From positions 373,217,633 through 373,281,632 of the forward strand of contig NC_053039.3 of assembly GCF_002575655.3 (NCBI RefSeq): a DNA stretch of 64,000 bases, read 5' to 3'. Of this stretch, positions 10,929 to 21,300 are shown one piece after another. Position 1 is the stretch's first letter. Each line of letters begins with the position of its first letter. The DNA comes from Aegilops tauschii subsp. strangulata. Lineage: Eukaryota; Streptophyta; Magnoliopsida; Poales; Poaceae. The notes beneath the pieces were generated by a model that did no database searches, was not told the origin of the DNA, and saw only the letters and a list, made by a program, of their open reading frames with translations. The translations under genes and the position numbers were made by a program.

Positions 10929-11814
10929 TGTCGGTGTTCTGGGAATGGGGGTCCCCAGACTTGCCTGCCTGCGGCCCACAGCGTGGCTAAGCCGGCAGGC
11001 CGTACGGCCCATCTTCATCAACAAGGCATCCAAGACCCTCGCGAGGGTCTAAGCCTCGCGAGGCGGACGACGCAAGACCTCCTCTGGAGTGGCCGAGCCG
11101 GGCAGGCTCGCGAGGAGCGGAGATATCAAGGCGGGGCAAACCTCACGAGGCTCTCGTGACGTGAGCCATGTCGAACGGCGCCAGGCGGGCGCCAGCGCGC
11201 GCAGTGTCCTTATTTCCTCTTTGGTGCTAAGGAGGCCAGCGCAGGCGAAGAGTACCGAGGCATCAGGCAAAGGTTGCTATATTGGTGCAACGAGACCAAG
11301 ACTAGGAGGACGGCGAGACGGAGGTCATCGTGGAGCCCAAGACGGCGTTACCACCAGAGCTTTTCGCACGCGAAGACCGCTTTTGTCAGGATAGCTTGTA
11401 CTAGCTGTCCCCCTTCAAATTTGCTCGCCGTTGTTGGCTCCCTTCCCGCTCGATATTTGGGAAGAGGACCAGGGCCTCTATAAATAGGTCTAGCCACCAC
11501 AGTAGTAGGCACGGGATCCAGAGACGCGCACAAGCTCGTACGCACAAGAACACCTCAACCTCAGGAGGTTGTTCTTCCCTTGTACTGTTCATCATCAGCC
11601 CAAGAGGCAATCCACCACCACCACACCGGAGTAGGGTATTACACCACAACGGTGGCCCGAACCAGTATAAATCTCGTGTCTTTCTGTGTTGCGAGTTCGT
11701 CGAGTTCGTCCGCGAGATCTTAGCGAGCTAGGGCGTAGATTGGTAGGAGGGAAAGACTTCGCGTGCACCCCAGTGTTCGAACCTTAAGGGTTTGCCGGAA
11801 CCCCACATCTGACA
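10929..11814 (+). repeat. 3' LTR of Gypsy C
   Basis: 886 bp from TGTCGGTGTTC to CATCTGACA. A TATA box (CTATAAATAG, 11478-11487) is in plus orientation. Its 3' ~545 bp are related to the LTR piece of element E at 61473-62021 (inverted), so C and E are relatives. The ends are TG...CA in both orientations, so termini alone do not fix the strand. Confidence 0.8.
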
Positions 11815-11975
11815 AGTAGCCCCCGAACCAGTCTTCAATAGCGAGGTGTTTGGCACACAAATTGTCTTCGGCATTGCAAGGCGGGTTCCTCCTTTAATGA
11901 TCTCCAAGTACTGTATTCGGCCATTGATCCAATGTCGCTCCCCTCGGCTTCTGCGCCCTAAGTAACCTCGTCTTC

Positions 11976-12055
11976 CACGTGTCGAGCGAAGGTGGAAGGT
12001 CAGGGTATTTTTGCAAATAACGCCCCGTCCATGCAAGGAAAAGCGCCTATTAAAG
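11976..12055 (+). promoter_or_regulatory. Candidate antisense promoter in Gypsy D (G-box and TATA-like)
   Basis: CACGTGTC at 11976-11983 is a G-box/ABRE-type motif. TATTAAAG at 12048-12055 is TATA-like and lies about 75 bp before the antisense ATG (12130). Both lie between the purine tract and the gene. Motif and spacing only. Confidence 0.4.
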
Positions 12056-12129
12056 AGATTGGATCCTAGATCCATTCGGCACCACGCAGATAAAATCCCT
12101 GGAGACTGTTTAGGGGAAACCATTCTAGC

Positions 12130-14840
12130 ATGGCTAGCGTCCCCAGCTCCTCCACCCGTTCCGTCCCAGAGAAAGGTGAGTGGGAGAGGTGTTCAGTGTC
12201 CCATAATCAATTGACGAAGTTGCAGACACAGGGATTTCTTCCCCCTGCAGATCTAGTCCCTGTTCGAGCGGGGCTAGATTCCTTCAACGGTGAGACTCAG
12301 GCAGAGGACTTTCCCAATCCATCCGGGGGAGAGCGAGTATGTTTCATCTCCTACCTACTAAGAGGCGTCGGATTTCCAATCCATCCGTTCCTCAAAGGGC
12401 TTCTGGAATATTATGGCCTCCAGCTGCACAACTTCACCCTGCCTCCATTCTACACATCGCAGGTTATGTTGCCTTATGCGAATTATTCCTGGGCATTGAA
12501 GCCCATTTTGAGTTGTGGAGGAAGTTGTTCTGTCTTGTCCCGTGCAATCATGAGGGGTCAATATTTGAACCGGGCGGAGCCGAAGTGTGGCGTATCGCCG
12601 ACACCGGATATCTGTCCGGCACACCAAGAAAGGCATCTGAAGAATGGCCTTCCGAATGGTTCTACATTGAGGACGTCGCACTTCCTGACCCAGTTCGAAA
12701 GGTTCTTCCTGAATTTGCGACTGTTCCGCTGAAGAAACGCCAAAGTTGGCGTCCCCGGAGTCATGAAGAGGATGACAGTGCAGAAGTTCGTCAGCTCATG
12801 AGCAAGATAAAGATGCTCGCTCAGTCCGGACTCACAATAATCGAGGTAATGGCGACCTCCATAGTGCGAGGGGTTCAGCCGCTACAATACAGAGGGCTGC
12901 CAATGTGGCACTATAATGGAGAGGATGACGCCTCCTGCTGTGGCCGGAAAGGTCCGGATACCCCCGCCGCTCTAGCCAAGATATTGGCCGAGCTATTTAA
13001 AGGGGAGGAAGAGGAATTTCTTCGCATTAAGCACAGAGATGGGTATTCTATGTATGATCCTCCCAGTTGGGTAAGTCTCCACCCCTCTGTTTCACTCCTT
13101 CCCTTGCCGGATTACTTTTGATAAATTTCAAATCCGTTTGTTATGACAGCACTAGCTAAAGGTCACCGAAGGACTTCATTGTCCCGCCCCACAGCCGGAG
13201 AACCACAACCGGGAGCTTGATCCTGGATTTGAGGAGGATCTGGATATATTTGTGGTGCTCGCCGAGGGACTGTTTTACCAGATGAGCTATGATGGCACAG
13301 AAGTGGCCATCACCGCCGACTACGCTGGCCTTCTTCCCATTTCGCGCGTAAGTAATCAAGAGACACCTCCGTTTAAAAGAGTGTTCTTACTCTACCTTAC
13401 CCACCGTACTGTCTTGTGTTCCAAAGAGGAGGCGTTCGGCGATTCCTAGGAGATCGCCCCCCACACTGGGCCAGCCTTCGAAGAGGAAGGCCGGCGAGGA
13501 CACAACCAGGCTTTCATCGAAGAGGTACGGATCCATAAATATGCTTTTCAGCGGCCGCACCCGACTGTGACTTTGTGCGTTTGTCTAGTTCTAGGAAAAT
13601 GATCCGTCGGACTATGTCCGGGGGCCCGGCCGGCCGTGTTGCTGACAACCGGGATTCAGATCCTGCCGGAGAGACGGGGCCGGTATGAGAACAACGCCAG
13701 ATTGTCCTTCAACCGAGGGTTCGGAAGACATGTCTGTCACCAACTCGGAAATAGAGAGCGCCATGAATCATAGGCGCTACAGGGCTGTCTTGCGAGACCC
13801 CAAGTTCTCGGAAGAGGCATTCAATGCCTTCAGCTCGGGTGACGCATACATCCGAGCTGCTCGGATGACCGTATGCCCGTAGCCCCGAGACTGAAAGTAG
13901 TTGGTAAATCTGATTTAAGGATCGTTGTATGACCAGGCCCTTACCGGGAAGAATGGCCTGCTAGCCCAAGAGCTGGAGAAGTGTCGGGCGCAGCTAAATG
14001 CTGCTACTGCCAAACCGGAAAACTTCAAGAAGGCGTTTTCCGGTAACGTTCCCCTCCATCGCGGAACAATAATTTTATATCAGTTGTGCTAATACTGTTG
14101 CTGATCGCATAATAGGATCGCCTGATCAACTTGAAGAGAAGTTGAAGATCGCCCAAGAGGGAGAAAGAGAGGCAAAAAGGCTACACGCCACAGGCGAGCA
14201 TGTGCTGACCCGCGTCAGGGACGAGAAAAACAAGCTACAGGATTCCAACACTACATTGGGTGAAGAGTTGAAAGATGTGCGGGCCCACCTATCCGACTCC
14301 GTGAAGGAGAACAGGAAGCTGAGGGGCGGCATATTCAGTATGTATCCGAACTATTTTTAGAGTAGTTCGAAGATAAATGGAACTGATATAGTTATGATTG
14401 CAGGTATATTGACGGGTCGTCCTAAAGAGGAGGTGACCGGATCATCAAGTGATCTGCTGCAAAGACTGTCGCAAGTGCACGAGCATGCTCAGCTGGCCAT
14501 GCGGAGTGTTGCCAAGGCCTTATGGCCATCCGCCTCCCTTCCAGGAACTATGGAGGAGCTTGTAGAGCTGTTCAAGGGAGCGCGGCGGCGTATCCGACTA
14601 TGGAAGATATTGGCCTGCTGAGAGGGTGCGTGAGAGGCCTGGGCCATGGTGAAAACGCGATATACCAAGCTGGATCCTAATCACATGGCCCGGGTTGGAC
14701 CGCTAGGGTCACATGGGGAAGAATTTCCCGTTAGTTTAGTATATGACCAAGTAGAGGTGGCCGCCAAATATTCCCAACAGGATTGTAAGTTAGACTACCT
14801 GTTGGATGGTGTAGAGGAGGAAGTGTTCGAGTCTAAGTGA
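12130..14840 (+). pseudogene. Antisense multi-exon gene of Gypsy D (PF04195-like domain plus coiled coil)
   Basis: ATG at 12130 (MASVPSSSTRSVPEK). Exon 1 carries LLEYYGLQLHNF, then SILHIAGYVALCELFLGIEAHFELW, the block shared with elements B and C. A one-base loss near 12437-12440 shifts the frame inside it. Exon 1 ends at 13070 before GTAAGT. Introns with GT-AG ends fit 13071-13155, 13348-13426 and 13525-13594, and the first three exons stay open across them. Later exons are less certain. 14100-14330 encodes a Lys/Glu-rich heptad-like segment, probably a coiled coil, and the end (14394-14840) includes SSDLLQRLSQVHEHAQLAMRSV. A further frame change near 13680 makes this copy defective. Function unknown. 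Confidence 0.65.
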
Positions 14841-15648
14841 TTATGTACTTTCCTCGTCATGTGGAACTCTAGCTGAATTGTATATCATTTGTCATGGCAA
14901 ACCTTTTCGCTGCAACCTCCGGACACGAAGGTGCGGAGTGTTTCCGAATATCGTCGCGGCCGAATAGGCCGGGGTATGCATGGAAGACTAGGCGTAGGGG
15001 TCATAGTTGCTTGAATAGACAAGTTGTATCCAGCTAGCTATGTTATATTACATTGAGATTGTAAGAAACATCTTCCAGAGAGAATAGTTCCGTTAAGGGT
15101 TCCTTTCCCTGGATGTGCATGCATTTAATGTACATGTCCGAATTGTGATGGGAAAATCACAGTGTATGTAACTTCTGGGGGTTCGTAATGGAATAAAAAA
15201 CGTCTTTAATTCACCGACCGAATATTCCCTTAAGAACGCTAGCTTTCGGCTTCACCAAGTCTGAGGTACACATCCGGATGACCCGGCAGTAACAATCGCA
15301 GAGGTGCTCCCTTTATGCCCTAGCCGAACTAACAGGAACGTAGGGCATAAGCAAAGGAGCCAGGCAACCCAGCTTGGCCGAAACTGAAGTCATATCGATG
15401 CATATAATGGCGAAGAAAAGTTGCATATGGAAGAAAACGCATATGCAAAGAGCTTGATGCTCAAGGAATAATAAAAAAGCTTATCCGAGAAGCCCCCAGG
15501 TATGGTGGGCATACAAATTTGAAGATGTGTACGTCAGCGTTGTACGGTCGAGCCGTATGAGAGCTTTAAAGTGAAAAAATAAAGGTGGAAAAGAGACAAA
15601 AAGTAATGGAAACTATAGAGGAGAAGGAGACAGACAAAGAATTCGGCG
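14841..15648. other. Spacer between the antisense gene and integrase of Gypsy D
   Basis: No convincing coding frame. It would hold the 3' UTRs of both the antisense gene (plus) and pol (minus), which converge here. Confidence 0.5.
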
Positions 15649-16542
15649 CTAGGCATAGAACCTTCGGAGTTTGGCCGCGTTCCAGGGGTTCGGCTCTAGG
15701 CGATTGTCTGATGCATCACGAAGACGGTATGCTCCTCCGGTAAGAACTTCGTCAATTATGAAGGGACCCTCCCATTTGGGCTTGAGTTTGTACTTTTTCT
15801 TCTCCGGCAAGCGTAGAACGAGTTCGCCAACGTTGTAAGTCTTGGCCCGTACTTCTCTGCTTTGATATCTTCGAGCCTGTTGTTGATAAAATGCTGAACG
15901 GGCTTTGGCGACGTCGCGCTCCTCCTCCAGGGCATCTAGGCTGTCCTGCCAATCCAACTCGGCCTCTTTCTCTTCGTACATACGCACTCGAGGTGAGTCA
16001 TGTCTAATATCGCAGGGCAGCACAGCCTCTACACCATACACCATGAAGAAAGGTGTGTATCCGGTAGTACGGTTGGGCATGGTCCGCAGCCCCCAGAGTA
16101 CGTAGTCGAGCTCCTTAACCCAGTGCTTGTCTGATTCTTTTAAAGAACGCAGTAGTCTGGGTTTGATGCCGCTCATAATAAGACCATTGGCCCGTTCGAC
16201 TTGACCGTTGGTTTGCGGGTGGTAGACAGAGGCGTAATCAAGTTTAATGCCAAGATTAGTACACCAGGTTTTTACCTTGTCGGCTGTGAAATTAGAGTCG
16301 TTATCGGTGATGATGCTGTGTGGAACACCATAACGGTGCACCACACCGGATATGAATTCTATCACCGGGGCGGACTCAGCCGTTTTGACCGGCTTAGCCT
16401 CTATCCACTTAGTGAATTTGTCCACCATGACCAGTAGATATTTTTTCTTATGGCTTCCCCCTTTAAGAGGTCTGACCATGTCTAGTCCCCAGACCGCGAA
16501 AGGCCAAGTAATGGGGATAGTTTGTAAGGCAGTTGGGGGCAT
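15649..16542 (-). pseudogene. Gypsy D integrase core and C-terminal domain
   Basis: The 297-residue frame begins after a TGA in the zinc-binding region. It shows VWGLDMVRPLKG (first Asp), IITDNDSNF (second Asp) and NGQVERANG (Glu), the intact DDE triad. Downstream are the GPY/F-type module (KPKWEGPFIIDEVLTGGAYRL) and a natural C-terminus (NPWNAAKLRRFYA). This domain would insert element DNA into the host genome. The frame is in phase with the RNase H frame upstream, so only one nonsense codon separates them. Confidence 0.9.
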
Positions 16543-16605
16543 GTGGCTTTGGTTGGCGAAGAGTTGGCATCCGATGCAGCGTTGGACGAGGTCCTGTGTG
16601 TCTGC

Positions 16606-17868
16606 TCAGGCTTTCGGCCAATAAAACCCAGTACGAAAGGCCTTGCTAACAAGGGCCCGAGCTGCGGCATGGTGTCCACCGAGACTGGCATGCATTTCCG
16701 CTAAAAGCTGCCGCCCCTCTTCTTCGGAGATACATCTTTGATGTACTCCGGTTGTACTTTTCTTGTAGAGCTCTCCGTCGTGAACCTTGTAGGCCTTCGA
16801 ACACCGGACAATGCGGCGAGCCTCATTCTGGTCTTCGGGAAGCTCCTTCCTATTAAGGTAGGCCAAGAAAGGTTTGGTCCATGGGGCAATGACTGCCATA
16901 ATGAGATGGGCCGATGGTGTTACTTCGGTGGCTGAGCCCCCGATACTATCGGTGTGTTCGGGATTTGGAGTTGTATTCGGATCTGGGCTATTGTTGCTGC
17001 CCTCCCCTTGCCACACCACGGATGGCTTGAAAAGCCTTTCCAGGAAGATGTTAGGTGGGACAGGGTCGCGCTTAGCGCCGATGCGAGCAAGGACGTCCGC
17101 CGCTTGATTACTTTCTCGGGCGACGTGATGAAATTCAAGCCCCTCGAGCCGAGCCGACATTTTTAATACGACATTGCGATAAGCTGCCATCTTTGGATCT
17201 TTGGCGTTGAAGTCGCCATTTATTTGAGATATGGCGAGGTTCGAGTCCCCGCGCACTTCCAGGCGTTGTATGCCCATGGATACGGCCATCCGAAGACCAT
17301 GCAGTAGGGCCTCGTATTCGGCTGCGTTGTTGGAGTCTGTGTATAATATCTGGAGTACATACTGGACGACGTCTCCAGTGGGGGATGTTAACACGACTCC
17401 CGCTCCCAGCGTTGCCAACATTTTGGAGCCGTCAAAATACATAACCCAATTGGAATATGCGCCGTACTCTTTAGGGAGTTCGGCTTCTGTCCATTCGGCG
17501 ACGAAGTCGGCCAGTACTTGGGATTTGATGGCACGACGTGGCTTGTATGTTATGTCAAATGGAAGTAGCTCTGTGGCCCATTTGGCGATCCGTCCCGTGG
17601 CATCGCGATTGTTTATTATGTCATTGAGTGGGACCTCAGAAGCCACTGTGATTGAACACTCCTGGAAGTAGTGTCGTAGCTTGCGGGATGCCATGAAGAC
17701 CGCGTATGCTATCTTTTGGTAGTGGGGGTACCGGGATTTGCACGGTGTGAGGACAGTAGATACGTAGTATAGTGGTTTTTGAAGTGGGAATTTGTGTCCG
17801 TCCTGTTCTCGTTCGACGACGAGTACGGCGCTCACCACCTGATGTGTTGCCGATATGTATAGCAACAT
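16606..17868 (-). pseudogene. Gypsy D RNase H and integrase zinc-binding region
   Basis: 420 residues. The N-terminal part has YISATHQVVSAVLVVERE and KPLYYVS, an RNase H-like region attached to RT. Then come MYFDGSKMLATLGAG, NNAAEYEALLHGLRMA and VRGDSNLAISQ (a second, chromovirus/Tat-style RNase H module), and the integrase approach with HASLGGHHAAARAL. It stops at TGA (16606-16608), where FYWPKA is followed in phase by ADTQDLVQRC. A CGA to TGA change (C to T) would explain this. Confidence 0.88.
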
Positions 17869-17955
17869 GGGTTCGCCGGCTTTTGGTGCGGCCAGGATCG
17901 GGTTGCTCGCTAGGAGGGTATTTATTTCCTCCAGTTCGGCGGTCGCCGCGTCTGT

Positions 17956-18819
17956 CTATTCGAAGTTATCGGTGCGCCGTAAGAGGCGATAGAGTGGTAG
18001 CGCCTTTTCTCCTAATCTGGAGATAAAGCGACTTAACGCTGCCACGCAACCAGCTAGTTTATGGACTTGTTTGAGGTCTGTTGGTGTAGCCAGCTGTGAC
18101 AGAGCTCGAATTTTAGCTGGGTTTGCTTCTATTCCTCTGTTGGAAACGATGAAGCCCAGCAGCGTTCCAGCGGGGACGCCGAAGACACACTTTTCCGGGT
18201 TGAGTTTAATGTCATACGCGCGGAGGTTGTCGAATGTGAGACGTAAGTTGTCTATTAGTGTTTCGACGTGCCTAGTTTTGATGACGACATCATCAACGTA
18301 GGCCTCTACTGTCTTGTCGATCCGCTTCTCCAGGCTTGTTTGAATCATGCATTGGTATGTCGCGCCGGCGTTCTTGAGCCCGAAGGGCATGGTGTTGAAG
18401 CAGAATGACCCGTATGGGGTAATAAATGCTATTGCGGCTTGGTCGGACTCCTTCATTTTGATTTGATGGTATCCGGAATATGCATCGAGGAAACACAGTG
18501 AGTCGTGTCCGGCGGCGGCGGCAATGATTTGATCAATGCGGGGAAGGGGGAAGGGATCCTTAGGGCAAGCCTTGTTGAGGTCCTTGAAATAGACACACAT
18601 GTGCCAGGATTTATCCTTCTTTGGTACCATCACCAGGTTTGCCAGCCAGTCCGGATGTTTGATTTCTCTAATGAATCCGGCCTCGATAAGTTTGTCCAGC
18701 TCCTCCCCCATAGCTTGTCGCTTGGGTTCGGAAAAGCACCGCAGTGTCTGCTTGACCGGTTTAAAGCCCTTTAATATATTGAGGCTATGTTCGGCCAGCT
18801 TGCGTGGGATCCCTGGCAT
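17956..18819 (-). pseudogene. Gypsy D reverse transcriptase
   Basis: 287 residues with DMPGIPRK-type entry, LIEAGFIREIKHPDWLANLVMV, WHMCVYFKDLNKACPKD, CFLDAYSGYHQIKM, FCFNTMPFGLKNAGATYQ and the catalytic VEAYVDDVVIK. The C-terminal connection reads LKQVHKLAGCVAALSRFISRLGEKALPLYRLLRRTDNFE and ends in TAG. The next in-phase residues are TDAATAEL, so TGG to TAG is likely. RT function is as in A. The region upstream is separated by another in-phase TAG (18847-18849). Confidence 0.92.
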
Positions 18820-18846
18820 ATCCGAAGGGTGCCAGGAAAATATGTC

Positions 18847-19374
18847 CTAGTTTTCGCGCAGGAATTCTCGTAGTGCGACGTCAACTGTTGAGTTCAGTTG
18901 CGCTCCGATAGATGCTGTCTTCTTGGGGTCCGTTGGGTGGACCTGGAATCTGACTATTTCTTCTGCTGGTTTGAAGGAGGTGGATTTGGGGCTTTTGTCG
19001 AGGATCACGTCGTCCCTGTCCACCGTGGAGTGTAGTGCGGTTAATTCTTTGGCCGCGAGGGCTTCGGATAGCGCCTCCGGGGCCAGGGATGCAGTTTTGT
19101 TTTCCGCGCGAAGTGCTATGTCCGAATCACTGACAAGAGTGATTATACCGTTTGGTCCGGGCATTTTGAGCTTCATATACCCGTAATGGGGTATAGCTTG
19201 GAAGCGTGTAAAAGCATCCCGTCCCAACAGGGTGTGGTATTCGCTGCTGAAAGGGGTCACTTGGAAAGTTATTTCTTCGTACCGATAGTTCTCCGGCGTG
19301 CCGAATACTACGTCAAGTGTGATTTTTCCCATGCACCGCGCCTCCCGACTGGGAATAATTCTTTGGAAGGTCAT
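18847..19374 (-). pseudogene. Gypsy D protease C-terminal half and RT linker
   Basis: 175 residues beginning MTFQRIIPSREARCMGK, with FSSEYHTLLGRDAFTRFQAIPHYGYMKLKMPGPNG, the usual second half of the retropepsin region, then an acidic linker and FLREN before TAG. The active-site half is in another frame at 19401-19862 because one A is missing from an AAA run near 19407. The collinear segment of element G at 63890-64000 is intact across this point. Confidence 0.85.
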
Positions 19375-19400
19375 GCTACTTTGCTTGATGCGGCTCCTGT

Positions 19401-19862
19401 CTATTCCATTTTATGGAGTGTGTCCTCATAAATGAGGTTTAGTCCGCTGCCGCCGTCCATGAGGACCTTGGTAAGTCGAAACCCGTCCACGATGGGACTG
19501 AGGACTAACACGGCTGGCACTCGGACTGTTCTGTAGTTCAGTTCGTCACCGGCATTAAATGTTATAGCCGTGTCGTTCCAAGGGTTTATTGCAGCGATTT
19601 GGCAGACTTCTGCGTGGTCGTGAAGTGCCCTTTTGCGCTTGTTGTTTGAAGCGAATGTCTCAAAGACCGTCAATACTCTTGCGTCGTCGTCTTCTGGGGG
19701 ATGTTGTTCTGGGGCGTCCTTGATAAGGATGTCCTCGCCGCTCTTGGCTACCTGCCGTAGTATCCAACATGCTCTAAGGCTGTGGGTTGCCATGGTATCT
19801 GGTGTTGTATGTATTTTGCATGGGCCATCGAGCCATCCCTCCAGAACGGTGCCGTGTCGCAT
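19401..19862 (-). pseudogene. Gypsy D aspartic protease, active-site half
   Basis: 153 residues in phase with gag. It contains VLSPIVDGFRLTKVLMDGGSGLNLIYEDTL, with the DGGSG active-site loop. It ends at the frameshift near 19407. The upstream segment (HSLRACWILRQVAKSGEDIL) matches element G almost residue for residue. Confidence 0.85.
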
Positions 19863-19922
19863 AGTGGTTTTATGCTTCTTGACTGTTGGACTGGGCGTGC
19901 CACGGGGGTGCGCCCTCTTTGC

Positions 19923-20795
19923 CTATAGTGGGAGTTGAGTTGGGACCGACGGTTCCCAGCGAGCTGCCTGAGTTTTCCAGGCGCTCTCCATCGCGCTGTA
20001 CTTTCGTACGATGGTTGCTAAGTCAGCGAATTTCAGTATGCGGCGGCGATTGATGGCGTTGAGGATTCCTTCGTCCGTGCAATTGTTGTAGAATGCCGAT
20101 ATTGCGTCCTCGTCACGACAATCTTTTACCTTGTCCTTGACAAGGAGGAATCTCGCCCAGAAGTGGTGGACCGTTTCCTGAGACTGCTGTTTTATGCTCA
20201 TGAGAGCGTCTATGTCCGGGTGGGTGGGTGGAGTTAAATCCGAACCTTGACCTGACCGATTATCCGGAGTCTGGAGACCATCCGGACTCAACAGTCCGGG
20301 CTCCTGAGTATCTTCTAATTGTTTAGGACCGCCGTCCGATTCTATGTTCGGAGGGCTGGTCGCATCCTTTCGTTGGAGGGTATCCGGTTCCTCCTGATCG
20401 GCGGTCCGGACATAGTCCTTCTTCGGTATCGAAGAAGACTCGTCGTCCTGCTCCTCGACCACCACTATCTGGTGGGTGACCGGTGGAGTCTCGGTTTCTC
20501 CCTGATCGGTTTTAGGCCCGACCCGATCATAATCTGTGGCGATTCCCAAAGTGGTGACGCGATCTAGGAGCTCGTTTAAGGACGAAAACTCTGCTGGATC
20601 CATCTGCTTGGAGTATTCGGAGTTGATGTGAAGGGGGGTTTCGATGGCCCGAGAGGTCATCGTCGGCTTAACGGCCGAACGGGCGATCATGGTAAAGCCG
20701 CCCAACCGGAGGGTTTGGCTCGGGGCCAGGACTCCCCCGGAGGTGATGTTGTCTTTAAGGACAAGGCGAGTCATCGAACCTTTCGTCGACGTCAT
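19923..20795 (-). pseudogene. Gypsy D gag
   Basis: 290 residues from ATG 20795 (MTSTKGSMTRLVLKDN). Hydrophilic, acidic in the middle. The C-terminal part carries QQSQETVHHFWARFLLVKDKVKDCRDEDAISAFYNN and LATIVRKYSAMESAW, the gag capsid tail. It ends in TAG (19923-19925), in phase with the protease frame, so gag-pro was continuous. Element G gag (62509-63330) is a clear homologue. Confidence 0.85.
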
Positions 20796-20803
20796 AGCGG
20801 AAC

Positions 20804-20821
20804 TCTCAATGAAAGCACCAA
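20804..20821 (-). other. Primer-binding site region of Gypsy D
   Basis: Just inside the LTR the minus strand reads TTGGTGCTTTCATTGAG, identical in position and sequence to element G at 62482. The complementary tRNA was not identified. Confidence 0.55.
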
Positions 20822-21300
20822 TGTCGGTGTCAAAACCGGCGGATCTCGGGTTGGGGGTCCCGAACTGTGCGTCTAAGGTCGATGGTAACAGGAGACGGGG
20901 GCACGATGTTTACCCAGGTTCGGGCCCTCTCTATGGAGGTAATACCCTACTCCCTGCTTGATTGATCTTGATGAATATGAGTATTACAAGAGTTGATCTA
21001 CCACGAGATCGTAATGGCTAAACCCTAGAGGCCTAGCCTGTATGACTATGGTAATGTGTATATCCTTTCCGGACTAACCCCTCCGGTTTATATAGACACC
21101 GGGAGGATCTAGGGTTTACATAGAGTCAGTTACATAAGAAGGAATCTTCATAGTCGGTCGCCAAGCTTGCCTTCCACGCCAAGGAGAGTCCAATCCGGAC
21201 ACGGGTACAGTCTTCGGCCTTCATGTCTTCACAACCCATCAGTCCGGCCCATGGATAACAGGCCGGACGCCCGAGGAACCCTTAGTCCAGGACTCCCTCA
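20822..21300 (-). repeat. 5' LTR of Gypsy D
   Basis: 479 bp, TGAGGGAGTCC...CCGACA on the minus strand. TATA (CTATATAAA) at 21087-21095. It is the inverted counterpart of the element B LTR. The outer border at 21300 is flanked by CTCGC (21301-21305), the expected target duplication. Confidence 0.9.

Larger units (their letters stand above)
9750..11814 (+). mobile_element. Gypsy element C, 3' part (antisense gene, PPT, 3' LTR)
   Basis: A plus-orientation element of a second Gypsy family. From left: an antisense gene cut at 9750 by element B, a spacer, a purine-rich tract ending GGGCCCAGGGGCTAC at 10928, and an LTR to 11814. Orientation is fixed by the tract and by LTR blocks collinear with element B's plus-strand LTR. 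The right flank AGTAG (11815-11819) is the predicted target duplication, in the last bases of element D. Confidence 0.78.
11815..21300 (-). mobile_element. Gypsy element D (5' LTR to 3' PPT; 3' LTR outside the window)
   Basis: Minus orientation: LTR 20822-21300, PBS, gag, protease, RT, RNase H, integrase to 15649, then a long 3' region with an antisense spliced gene, and the purine tract GGTTCGGGGGCTAC (minus) ending at 11816. The 3' LTR should follow but is replaced by element C, inserted one base inside the boundary. Gag-pol is almost one continuous frame, interrupted by four nonsense codons (19923, 18847, 17956, 16606) and one frameshift (about 19407). The extra antisense ORF between pol and 3' LTR is a known trait of some grass Tat-type Gypsy elements. 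Confidence 0.9.

Noticed and set aside
11089..11394. Plus ORFs within the C LTR
   Set aside because: They lie wholly in an LTR with its own TATA and no protein similarity I recognise. The GC-rich composition explains the open frames.
3021..18849. Programmed TAG read-through between protease and RT in Gypsy A and D
   Set aside because: Both elements have an in-phase TAG in this linker (3021 and 18847), but at different places relative to the FLREN motif, so they are independent nonsense changes.
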